A DNA stretch of 64,000 bases from Desmodesmus armatus (Eukaryota; Chlorophyta; Chlorophyceae; Sphaeropleales; Scenedesmaceae), in assembly GCA_007449985.2 (NCBI GenBank), contig VIIQ02000015.1, positions 372,001 through 436,000 of the forward strand, in the 5' to 3' direction. How positions within the stretch are numbered: the first letter of the stretch is position 1; each line of letters starts with the position of its first letter. The translations under genes were made by a program, and so were the position numbers. Of the stretch, positions 9,601 through 20,220 are shown one piece after another. The notes below the pieces were generated by a model. The model was given only the letters and a program-made list of their open reading frames with translations. It did not search any database and was not told the origin of the DNA.

Positions 9601-11169
9601 CCATGTCAAAGCCCTTGGTGATGAGCAGCTTCTCACGCGCACCCATCTTGCTGAGGTACTGCTGTGTAGCCTCATTCTCCCGGCGAGAACGCAGCAGCGT
9701 CTGCACCAGTGTACTCTCCTCACCTGCGCGCCGGGCGTTCTTGCTGCTTCCAGCTCCCACACTGCTGTTGCCCACCATAATCAATGCCTGCTGCGCCAGC
9801 ACGCCATCCTGATGGAGGTTCTTCTCGAATTGCTGAACTTGGTCAGCTAGTGATTCCAGCGCAATGTGAGTTCTGTTGGACGCATAGTACTCCTCCTTGC
9901 GCTGCCGTGCAAACTGCCTGCTGCTGGCATTGCTGAGACCCTTGCAGAAGGTGGTAATGTCTGCACCTGCTGGCACAATGCCCAGTGTCTTGACACTCTC
10001 ATACAGCACTGCCACGCGCTGCGCAAACTCCTGCACCTGCCTGCTGCCCTGGGAACCCTCACTCTGCAGCTGGTAGAACTCAGCCTGCTCCTTGCTGCTG
10101 GCCACTCCGTATGCTGCGTCCATCATACACCAGAAAAGCTCCATGACACAGCTGTGAGGGCTCCACTTCCTCATCCCCACAGTCATGAAGTATTTATTGT
10201 CCTGCGTGCTCTTGACCAGCCTGTCACTGAGCGTTTTGAAGAAGCCCAGCATAGCAGTTTGCATAGGATCTGTTGTTGCAGGAGGCAGGCCGCCGCCGCC
10301 ACCGCCGCTGCTGTTGCCAGTTGAGTCCTGCTGCTGCACAAGTGGCGAAGAGTTTGCTGTCAGCGCCTGCTCCAGCCCAACACTGTCCTCAAGTGCCCAG
10401 CCCTTGGCAACCGCAGCAATGTGTACTTTCTCATACCTCTCCTTGATCAATGCTGCCAGCGTCTGCTCTGCCAAGTCACTGTTGGGGTGACGCTTGCGCA
10501 CAAACTCCAGAGCAGCTGCTTCCAGCTCCTGTGGAGGATACCAGCCCTGGTCAGCAGCCCTGACATGTTTCTCCAAGACCTGCCCAGCCTGCTCCACTGC
10601 TTTGGCACCATCGGAGCGTATGACAGTCAACTGGGCAATCTCGGCAATCTCTTCACCAGAGTGCTTGTCCAGCTTCTTGTCCATGGCTGCATTGCGCTTT
10701 TGGCCCTGGTTCCACCTGACAGCACGCTGCCATTCTCCGAAGGAATCCACTCCAGGCTGTCCAGACCATAGCTTTGGTATCATGGAGTTGCTGCTGCTGC
10801 TTCCAGAGTCCAGCTTGCCCCCAAAAGACAGACTGCCAAGGCCAGCCATGCTGCTGGTGGCCTGCTCGAAGAGTGGATTGGTGAAAACAAGAGTGCTGTC
10901 CTCCTGCTGCTCGCCAATGTGCTGATCCTGGTCACCAGAGTAGCTGATCAGTCCAGAGCCCAAATTCTCCTGGTTGTCAGCGCCACCTGCTTCCTCCGAC
11001 GCACGCACTTGACCAACAGCTTGCCGAACCACCGATTGGAACTGCTCCGAAAGCGATCCAGACGTTGGAAATGGCTGCTGTCCACGCCTGCCCGCTGAAG
11101 AAGCCAGCCTGGAAATGGGCCAGCTCTGAAATGCACCAGTGGATCTTCCCAAAAACCCACGCAAGTAAA
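6422..11169 (-). CDS. Retroelement Gag with aspartic protease and membrane-type C-terminal extension
   Basis: The frame is open from the codon at 11164 (numbered residue 1) to a stop at 6422, 1580 residues; the first ATG inside it is at 10849 (residue 106). Residues about 130-530 are Gag-like helical sequence. Two zinc-knuckle-like motifs follow: C533-x2-C-x6-H-x4-C548 and C653-x2-C-x5-H-x4-C667. A retropepsin-type active site, DSGAT, is at 1056-1060. The C-terminal 400 residues are unusual: an acidic stretch, a very basic stretch (NKRRRRRGRGRKGRGR at 1336-1351), a Gln/Glu run, and two hydrophobic segments (about 1398-1416 and 1507-1527) that could span membranes. The sequence before residue 106 looks coding although it lacks an ATG, so the true start may be an upstream spliced exon (see 11414-11798). 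It overlaps Pol in the other frame. Confidence 0.88.
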
Positions 11170-11311
11170 CTATAATAGTATTTAAAACACCTTAATGCTT
11201 ACTAGACGCGCCGCGATGCCCCCAGTAGCCAGGCACGTGGCAGCGCCCACCACCCACTAGTGGCCCTTTCACTAGCGCCCGCAGTTGAGCACTAGCGAGC
11301 TACTACAAGTG

Positions 11312-11317
11312 TATAAA
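11312..11317 (-). promoter_or_regulatory. TATA-like box upstream of Gag
   Basis: The sense strand reads GCATTTATACACTTG here. Transcription starting about 30 bases downstream would give a 5' leader of some 430 bases before the first Gag ATG at 10849. This competes with the spliced-leader model, in which the same stretch lies in an intron. Confidence 0.2.
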
Positions 11318-11413
11318 TGCAAATGTGGCACTCGGCTTGTGGTTTGCTGCCTAAAGCTTGCAGCAATGATGCTTCGCAGCCAGCTGGCTGCTCTGAGGGT
11401 AGCAGATACTCAC

Positions 11414-11798
11414 TTGTAGTCCTTTGCAAAGTGTTGATGCGCTGTATGAATGTATGAGTGATGTTCAGGCACCCGGTTCGACCACAGGTCGCTGCTGGGG
11501 CTGGTTGCTGCACCTGTGCGCTCTGAATTGGGGATTCAAATGAGCGAGTACTCGGGAAACACTGCCAGAAGTTTACACCAAGCACTGTCAAAGCCGAGTG
11601 CGACGCACAGAGCACCACAGCGGCACAAAGGAATCGGCACTGCAGGCGGTAAACCCTGAACCCGCCAGTGATCCTGTGCATCGCAGCACCAAACTCATCG
11701 CATACAACTCCCAAGCACTTAACCACCAATAATAGCACTGCCACGCAGCAGTATCTGGCATGATCTGATATCACCCAGAGTCCTTGTTGACTCAACAT
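11414..11798 (-). CDS. Possible spliced 5' coding exon of Gag
   Basis: An ATG at 11798 opens a frame that reaches a GTGAGT donor (11413 to 11408) after 128 codons plus one base. An acceptor AG at 11171-11170 starts the Gag frame with two bases. Joining 11414 to 11169 would remove a 244-base GT-AG intron and fuse the two frames exactly. The encoded leader contains a hydrophobic stretch (YCCVAVLLLVVKCLGVVC near residue 17), which could be a signal or membrane segment. The acceptor's pyrimidine tract is weak and an in-frame match has a one-in-three chance, so this remains a hypothesis. Confidence 0.3.
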
Positions 11799-11942
11799 GA
11801 TTAGTCAACTATCACACTGATTCTGCTAAGGCATGTGTTGTATAGCCTTGTACACAGCATAACCTTCCTGTGAGGATTACTGCTCACTCAGCAGGAATCG
11901 GTCAGTGTAGCTGCTGCTCGTGTCAACAGTGATCAACCATCG

Positions 11943-12814
11943 AAGAAGCAGTAGAGCAACAGGAAGGGCAGGAGTTCCGTGATCAGATGCCGAAACACTG
12001 TTACTTTTACTAATGAATGATTTCGATTGTGTTGCAAAGCCTTTGGCTGCTTCGGGACATTTTGCCCGGGGTTCAGCAGGTTGCCAACCCTGCCTAGGGG
12101 TTCTATATTGGCCAACCCTGGCTATTGTTTCCAAGTTCGCTGGGAGTGTGTTGTATGCGTTTGTCATCATCATGAAACTCTTATTTGAGGGGCAGACCCA
12201 ACGGTACAGCTCTGGGTGCAAAAGGATGTTACTGATTGAGGTGCAGCAAAACCACATGCCGGACAAACCAGCCCCCACGGAGCATAGTTACGATGTCCAT
12301 CAGCACTTCTAAATCATTCAGGATGCTGCTCTGGGACGTTCAGTCCCTCAACAGCAACCGTTGTTGCCCTCAGCAGCGTGTTTGACCAGCTTGACAGGTG
12401 CACAAAGGATCTGAACGGGCCCCGGAAGGTCCTAAAATGCTTCGAATGTTTAAAGTTATACCTTTACTATGCTCCGTGAGGGCTGGTTTGTTCGGCATGT
12501 GGTTTTGCTGCACCTCAATCAGTAACATCCTTTTGCACCCAGAGCTGTACCGTTGGGTCTGCCCCTCAAATAAGAGTTTCATGATGTTGACAAACGCATA
12601 CAACACACTCCCAGCGAACTTGGAAACAATAGCCAGGGTTGGCCAATATAGAACCCCTAGGCAGGGTTGGCAACCTGCTGAACCCCGGGCAAAATGTCCC
12701 CGAAGCAGCCAAAGGCTTTGCAACACAATCGAAATCATTCACACGTACAAGCAACAGTGTTTCGGCATCTGATCACGGAACTCCTGCCCTTCCTGTTGCT
12801 CTACTGCTGCTACG
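11943..12814. repeat. Long inverted repeat, two 345-bp arms around a 180-bp spacer
   Basis: The arm at about 11943-12288 is the reverse complement of about 12470-12814 with roughly nine differences, including a five-base mismatch cluster near 12003-12015 and a one-base indel near 12055. Transcripts would fold into a near-perfect hairpin. The spacer (12289-12469) is not repeated. No terminal duplication was recognised and no protein family was seen in either arm. It could be a foldback/MITE-type element or a local inverted duplication. It starts about 150 bp upstream of the retroelement's most distal ATG. Confidence 0.9.
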
Positions 12815-13591
12815 TGCTGATCATCAGATGAGCGTCTTTGACTGTGCCAGCTCGTTGCCTCAAGTGTGTGACCTAGTTGCAAAAGCACTCTTCAAGCACT
12901 GATAAAGATGTTTGGAGTTCAGCAAGGTGTCTCCCTGCAACTCAGTGAAGCACAAGTCACCGACAGCGCCATTGGCCAGTTTTTTGGCAGTACCGTGCTA
13001 TCTCCACAACACATGCCAGGCGCCCTAATCAAGCATAACAAGTCATTACCACATATACTAGGCCCTCCCAGAGTTTGCAGCGTAGCAGATGCCTCTGCCG
13101 GTACTTATTGACAAGGCTACCAACTGGGGAGGTGGTAAAACGCCATGAGGTGATTGGCAGATTGCCCTTGTGCGGTGCTTGCATCGTGATTGCTTGTTTT
13201 GACTAGTTTGACTAGCAGTAATGCCCAGATGCCCCTTCCTAGTAGGACAAGGGGTGCATATGCATGTGGTTGCTGCATGTGATCATCAGCTGTGAAGCTG
13301 CACAAATAGCATTGTAGGCCAAGAGACCAGACACGTGAACATGATTGGATTGTTGACATCACTGGCACGCGCACACGCGCAAGGGTGCGCCTCTGCTGCA
13401 TGCAGCTGCAGGTGTAACAATGTTGTTGTTGTATGCAGCTTGGTGCGCACCAACACTGAGCGTGTCCCTTCCGTCACGACTCTCTGACCTGAACCAATCC
13501 GGACATAATGGATTCCACTTCACACCCTGGCCAGTGACACCAGCAATAAAAGTGACGCACCCAACAATACATGATAACATGTGACCTTCCG
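12815..13591. other. Intergenic stretch
   Basis: Between the inverted repeat and the end of the mTERF gene. It should contain the mTERF 3' untranslated region (minus strand). I saw no RNA gene and no ORF with coding character. Confidence 0.5.
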
Positions 13592-16500
13592 TTACTGTTT
13601 AGGCAGCTTTGCAGCTGCTTCTTTGATCGTCTTGGCTGACTGGCTCAGCAGGATGGGCTTATCTGCTGCCACCAGGCGCACACGATCAAGTGGCACCTGC
13701 AACACGCACACAAACAAGCATGCAAGAGAATGAGACCTGAATTCAGACCTTGTGCTGTGGCGCATGTTGGACTGTGGCAGTGCGACCCCTCGCCACAGCA
13801 ACTATGCACTAAACCCAGCACTGCAAGCCTGAGCTCGTGTGCAACGGCTGGCCGTACTGGACTTACCCTACCAACTGTATTTAGCAAGGGCCTGAATCTT
13901 TGCTGGTGCAAGACTTCAGCAAGGTTCTGCTGCACAACATAGCACAGCATAGCATATCATAGCATAGCACAACACATCTTAGGTGCCTCACCTTCATTGA
14001 CTGACTGAGTGCTTCCAGTCTAGCAGAGACCTCCTGAGGCGGCAGCAGCAGCAGCTGGGGCACCTGAGCAGCAGCAACACTTGCCTTGTCCTGCAGAGCA
14101 GCAAAGCGTAACAAACCACAGCACAGCACAACAAGCGAGCAAGGTGTCACGTCTGAACAGCAAGCGTGTCAAACAAATTATGCTCAGATATGGTCAGGCG
14201 GGCCTTCCTGTTGGGAATTGGTGTGCAGCAAGCATAGCCCTGCGCCAACCCCGGCCCGCCCCTGCTGTGACCCATACGTACATTTGCGAGCAGTACAAGA
14301 AGAAAGGTGTGCGTGCTGCCCTGGCCAATCTGCTCAGGCTACATCCCACCGGCTGGGAGTATGTGATATGCAAACTACAAGACCCTTGGATGTCCGCCCT
14401 GTGTCCAACATCACCCATCCCCTTTCTGCAGTGTTTGCCTAAGTCTGCACTGCTTGCACCAGTCTGCACTGTCTGTGACGCACCAGTGGGATATTGAGCA
14501 GTGCTGACAGTCCCAGTACATGGCTGCGTGTCACCCCTGGCGGCTGCAGCAGCACCCCTGGCACCCGCAGCACCAGGCCCTTGCCGGCCTCAGGAGGTAG
14601 CTGCAGGAGGTCCAACGTGGCTTGCAGCCGCTGGTGCAGCAGCGCTGGCGGCAGCACCAGCAGACCTGCATTCCGGAATTGGGTGGTGATGGGAGGCAGG
14701 GTGACGTGAGAGAATAGCAAGCCGAGTGTAAAAAAGACTGAGTGTAAAAAGATGTTACCCAGTTGGTCGCGTCCATTTTGTCATACATATTGGCTTGCAG
14801 GCGCTAACGCAGAAATACATGTGTGCCCATGCTTGTTGTTGTCAACATTTGCTTCATATGGGTGCATCCTGCTAAACTTGAAGCACTTAGTAGGTAACAT
14901 GGACCATTAGGAACCATGCACCAGCGAGAGTAACCATGTCTGTGCGCAAGAGTGTGTGACCGTACCTGGCCTCCTGCATGCCAGCCCAGCTGCTGTTGTG
15001 GGCTTGATACCCAACTCCTTGGCCACCTCACCCAGCCTTGCTGCTAAGTCTTCATGCCTGCAGCACACAGCGTAATTTTCAACTTGATTGAGTCAGATGG
15101 AGCCCTTTGCTTGCTGGCTACCAGTCCTGACCTAGTAGTTCAGACGCTAGGACCCTGTTCCCACTAGGTCTTGATGTCTGCAGTGTCCTGCAGACACACA
15201 GGGCAAACACCAGTAGGTTACCAGCCCCTGGACTGCCTAGGCTTCTTCCCAACAGCAAGAACAAAGCAGCAGATAGTCCTTCTGTGCAGCTGCACCTCTG
15301 AAAGAGGTTGGTTGTAGGACTTTGTAAGCCATTGGCTTGCTAGCAGATGCTGAGGCTGAGACTCTGCTTCAAAAATGTAATGCACCTCACGCACTACACT
15401 ACATTGTTGCTGTCAATCCAGGTTACCCTTTTGCTTGCCAGGTTACCCCGCCTTGAAGGGCCCTATGCTTGCAAAAAGGTGTGACCTGCCAGTGGACTCG
15501 GAGCAGGGCTGGCTCAACAGCATCCATCTCCGGCCTGCCTCATTCATTCATTACCTGCGTTTGTGTAGGGAGGAGAGCACAACCCATGCTACAAGCATCA
15601 CCAACATGGTACACGCATAGTCATTTTTCAGGCTGTGTGTTGCACCCACCTGAAAGTGAGCAGGGCTGGCTCAGCAGCAGCTACGCGCTGTGCATCCTCT
15701 GCAGACAGCCCCAGCAGCTTCTCAAGACACTGCACACGCACCCTGCAGGCAAGGAAGGGCGCAACACACATGCACGCATATGCGTCATACACAGACGTGC
15801 CAGTCTCATGCACCTGGCGCCTTTGACAGCCAAAAAATGCACACAACGCGGCTGTTTGGCAGGGTTGGTTGACCGACCCCACACAGCCATGCAGAGGCTG
15901 GCAGCCCAACACCCCCTCCCCCCAAAACTCATATCCACGCAGCTTTGGGACCTTCACCCACTCAGGACAGGTGTGGGGTGAGCCAACAGGCCGTGCTGTA
16001 GCACTGCCACGTCCCTGACACCTGCTGGGTGTGAGTCAAGCCGCACATGCAAAACTGTACCACTGAAAACACACATAGCGCCATTGGGAGGCTGATTGGC
16101 AGGGCTACCTGACCCACGCAGCCAACCGGAGGGGATCAGTACAGCAAGACCCCGTACCCCCAACCCCAAATCAATGTGTAGCGCTGCACCCCAGACTCAC
16201 TTTAGGACAGGTGTGGGGTGTGCCAACAGGCCTGGCTGTAGCACTGCAACATCCCTGACAGCTGCTTGACTCACTCCTAGCAGCTTGGCTGCTGCATTGA
16301 GCCGGTGCTGCTGCTCTTTTGGGGCCAGGGTGAGCAGCCGGGCAGCTTTGTGCACACTGCTACTGCGCTGTCGTGGCTGATCTTCAGCATTTTGGCCAGA
16401 TGTTGGATACGCTCCTGCAGGGGCATGCCACCACAACAAAATTTAGGTTGATGTTACTTGTCTGTCACTTGTTATGCAGCTGGCTGGCTACTGAGGTGAG

Positions 16501-17344
16501 CGCTGTGATGCCAAATTCAACTAAGGCACTCTGCTGCTATGACATGCAACCTGAACATGCTTGAGTGTCCTGCCATTGCCAACAACGCTAGTGCAAGCTG
16601 TGTCGCAGAGGACAGCTGCAAGCACCGCGACTGCATGTGCTCAAAAGCTCTCTCTGTTCGTCCACTCCACACTTGAATCTGCTACAGGTATCTTGCAAGG
16701 AGTGCATTGCATTCAGCTTTCAACTGCTTCCCTACCTTCAGCTGCTTTTCTTTCAGGTCCAGCAGTGCTGGCTCCTGATCAATGAGTGACCTGGCTGAAT
16801 AGTCATTTATGTCCAAAACTGACGACAGCGCCTGCACTGCTGCTGCCTCAGCCCCAACAGCAAGCTCCTGCTGCTGTTGTACTGCCCCCACCCCTGTCAG
16901 CTGCCGCAGCTCTGACACTTTGTCAGCGCTGGCATGGGGAGGTGCCTCCAGTGGTGGAAGGGAAGATTCCTGGCCCTGCTGACCGCCTGACACCAGCTGC
17001 TGCATACGGCCGAGCAGGGTGTGCTTCTGCTGCTGCTGTTGGGCCTGCTCTGGCGGCGACTGCTGGGGTGGAGCTGCTGCAGCTACTGCTGCGATAGGGC
17101 AGACGGTCTCGAACACTACAAGGCCAGCGCACAGTAGGCTGACGCAAGGAGTCATGAAGGATGGCTGCATGCTTGCTTGTGCTATTTGCTGCTGCTGCTG
17201 CTGTTGCTGCTGTGGTTGCTGCTGCTGCTGCTGTTGTGGGTATAGGTTGCATGAGGATTGTGCAGACACCCGATACCGATATGAACGTTTGCTGTGAGTG
17301 TATGGTGCCTTTGCACCACAGCCAGACGTCCCACTCAGCTGCAT
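13592..17344 (-). CDS. mTERF-family protein (organellar nucleic-acid binding), seven exons, frame break in exon 2
   Basis: Exons (minus): 17344-16736, 16414-16201, 15742-15650, 15057-14966, 14665-14484, 14090-13992 and 13696-13592, all with GT-AG junctions. The ATG at 17344 starts a basic, Ser/Thr-rich N-terminus like an organelle transit peptide, then a Gln run (about 37-53) and a hydrophobic segment (about 67-91). From about residue 167 to the end there are at least seven ~33-residue mTERF repeats, recognisable by P-x-LL followed by a helix with L-x3-LL, for example PALLTFRHEDLAARLGEVAK. Such helical repeats wrap nucleic acid; family members act in plastids or mitochondria on transcription, splicing or ribosomes. 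Exon junction phases agree everywhere except inside exon 2, which is one base short: the frame reading ISHDSAVAVCTK must switch to reach RLLTLAPKEQQ. That is either a sequence error or a disabling mutation. Without it the protein is about 464 residues. Confidence 0.85.
15957..16262 (-). repeat. Duplicated mTERF exon fragment inside an intron
   Basis: About 65 bases at 15957-16021 closely repeat 16201-16262, the 3' part of exon 2 (encoding VRDVAVLQ-GLLAHPTPVL), some 240 bases apart. The downstream copy lies in the intron after exon 2 and its candidate splice sites are out of phase with both neighbouring exons, so it is probably a non-coding relic. Confidence 0.7.
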
Positions 17345-17782
17345 ACCGACAGACGTCTCCAGATCAGGTGGAAAGCAGTCAACTGCTGTGTCTGCATGCA
17401 CGACTGCCAATGATGGCTTTTTGGGGGTGAAAGAGTGTGATCTGCGATACTTGTTCCTTGTCCGATCACTTGTACACCGAACCCTCGTGCCATGCCACAG
17501 CACGGTGCTAACGGCCACAACACGCGCACATCACCAGGCACGAACAGCCACATCATTTCCAGAAACGACGACAGACTGTTTGTGCAAACAGTGCAGACTA
17601 TCACACGGTGCATTGGGCTGTCTTGCTCTTGATGCTCACAATGCTTCTTGATTGCTATCCTTCTAGCCATCCTAAAACATCTTACTACAAAGACCAACAC
17701 TAGCTGTAACAACGACAAACAGGGGGCTGCTTGACAGCCCTGGTTCTTGTCCTACTGTGTTTCTGCTGCTGCTGTTATCAAC
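17345..17782. promoter_or_regulatory. Divergent promoter region between mTERF and telobox genes
   Basis: 438 bases separate the two start codons, which point away from each other, so this stretch should hold both promoters and 5' untranslated regions. No clear TATA box or known algal motif was recognised. Confidence 0.5.
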
Positions 17783-20162
17783 ATGGAGGCAGGCAGCCAG
17801 GAAGATGCCAAGCTGGTGAGCAAAAGACTCCGTACATGGGTGTTTTGAAACAGTCCAAACACGCCCTTCGATCACACCGTGTGCCCTGCAGATGCAGCTG
17901 GCGGACTTCTGGTTGTTTGAGCACCTGCTGGTGTTGCCAAGCAGCATAGCTACTGACGAGATCGTCTCCCACCTGGGTGCAAAGTTCCCGCACAGAGACA
18001 CGGAAAATGGCGCCCTGCCAGCACCAGTAGCAGCTCGGCTGTTCCTGCGCCACCTGCGCAGCAGGCCAAGCATCACAGACTGGCAGGAGCTGCTAGAGTT
18101 GCTTGGACTGTTCTGCATGCTGTCCTGCAAGCGCCACCAGTTCCGCAGCCGGGAGGCAGCAGCTGCTATCAGCCCTCCCACAGAGCTCCTCACAGATGTG
18201 AGCACAAACGTGGTTTTCTTGCACCTTCAACCTGCAGGCACGGCAATGCTGTGCAGGTCTTCTGCACAGTGGATCATGCAACACAACACGCTGCATCAGT
18301 CATAGCTGGACCGCGTACTACTATCTTGTCCCGCAGCTGCTGTCCTGCATGTGGTTGTGGCGACGGCACCAGGCTGTAGCTACCAGCCCTGTGTACCTAC
18401 AGTCACCAGCAGTGGCAAGGGCAACACACACCCATGCCAAGGTCCCTGCCGTTTGGTGTCATTTTTGTTATGCAGGTGCTGATGCAGGTGCTCCGCAGCA
18501 GGGCAGACCCCACCAGCGATGCAGCAGGGGAGCAGGAGATGCAGCCGCTGACGGCCCAAACTGTTCAAGCAGAAGCTGAGAGGATCTTGGAGGATGCAGA
18601 TGTGATGCACATTTGGGACGACGAGGTGCTGCAGAACAAGTGAGACGGAGCAGCAGTCATTACTGTTTGCGGTTGGACACTTACAGGTTTAGGGTTTATA
18701 CCCCTTTGATGCAAGCCCTAGCGTGGTTGCAGCAGGTATCCTGTGCATTGTGCGGGGGTGTTTTGAGCCAGAAGTGTCGTCATGACTGCAGCAGAGGGGG
18801 CCGCGGTGTGTTGGGTGCGTGGTGGTGGAGGTGCAGAGCACCAGTGCTTTGACGCCCCAGCCAGACCCAGCATCAGCATCGGCGGCTGCTGGCGTGCTGC
18901 TCTGTGGTGGCAATGGCTTTGCGCATGCGGTTATTTGCACTGAGTCAGACAGGCGCTGCGCAAGGAATGCATGGAGTGTGCGTGCACTTGAAAGTCGACA
19001 CAGCGTTTGCGCTGTGCGTTGGGTGCCTGCAGGTTGTCGCTGCTTGAGCAGCTGCTGAAGGCCCAGCTGTCACTTGAGCAGCTGCACCAGCACCTGCACA
19101 AGGCCTTCCCAGCTGATGCCGTTGAGGAGGAGTTGAGGGAGTACCTGAACAAGGCGTGGCAGGCCCTGGGGCCAACAACGCTGCAGGTGTGCTGCAATTC
19201 TTTGCTGTATGTTGAACATGTATTGGAGCATGTGCTGCATGTGCTGGGGCTTAGGGTCCGCCTGCTTGTGGCAGAGGGATCAAGGGTGCTGTGGCGATTA
19301 TGCACCCACAGCTGCCATGCAGAGAACAGAATGCCCCCACTCACAGGGCGATGCTGCTCCCCCTCTCTCACACACTTTCTCTGCTCTCCTCTGGAAGGCA
19401 AGTGGGCTCCATTGCGCACCACCCCCGCATCATCATTTTCAGTCCCTGATCCTGCCACGCTCATCCACGGCACTCTGCAACAACATGACATGCCATGCTG
19501 TGCTGTGCTCTGTGGTTGTGTCCCGTCCCGCAGCTGCACCAGCAAAGCGTGCTGTCAGGCAGGCAGCTGCCCTACGACCCCATGCAGCACTTTGCAGCAT
19601 TGCTGCCAGTGGCAACCCAAGAGGCAATGGATGCGGCCGCCGCAGCAGCCGCAGGAGCAGGTGCAAGCCCAGCCACACAGCAGCAGCATCAGGCGGCCAG
19701 GGCTGCAGGTCCTGTGGCGCTGCTGGGGGAGGCTACTGCTCCGCTGCTGGGTACAGAGGAGCTGGCAGCAGTGCCAAGCAGCAGCGATGTCAAGAGGGCA
19801 GGTGGGGACTCGTCATTGCAGACAACCAGCCAACCATTCAGTGCGTCATGGTTCTCTCTACCATCTACCATCTAAAGTTTAGGGTTCTCATCTGTATGCA
19901 GTGTCACATTGCGGCCTATGTGTCTGACACTGTGTTGATGTAGCCAGTTTCCCTGCGCTGCAATTGCAAACCAGCCTGTACCCTGTGCCTTGTGATGAGG
20001 CTGCGTTCATTGTCAGGGTGGCGTCACTGATCATTGTGTGTGGCTGCATGGCTTCTCGTCCTTTGCGCCCAGGTCGTGGCCGGCAGCAGCAGCAACAGCG
20101 GGAGCGTCCCCCTGCAGGCCCTGCGCAGCCTGCATCCTCACCATCTGCTGCAGCGGGGGCTG

Positions 20163-20220
<58 letters not shown>

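Larger units (their letters stand above)
1..11798 (-). mobile_element. Ty3/gypsy-type retroelement carrying a DNA methyltransferase (left end beyond window)
   Basis: Three long same-strand ORFs lie in retroelement order: Gag-protease (from about 11169 to 6422), Pol (6630 to 817) and a third ORF running off the left edge (635 to 1). Pol has reverse transcriptase, RNase H, a C5-cytosine DNA methyltransferase, integrase, a PHD finger and a Tudor-like tail. The RT-RNaseH-IN order is that of Ty3/gypsy elements. All three frames are uninterrupted, so the copy looks young. I compared the sequence after the purine tract near 727-739 with the region upstream of Gag and saw no long direct repeat, so LTRs and target-site duplications are unresolved; the element may extend past position 1. 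Boundaries given are those of the coding parts. Confidence 0.9.

Noticed and set aside
11165..11900. 5' LTR of the retroelement
   Set aside because: No copy of this stretch was found near 1-816, and no convincing primer-binding site; only a 13-base palindrome (TGTTGACTCAACA) at about 11785-11797 looks LTR-end-like.
15957..16022. Extra mTERF exon
   Set aside because: Candidate acceptors give a phase that fits neither exon 2 nor exon 3, whereas exon 2 to exon 3 joins perfectly.
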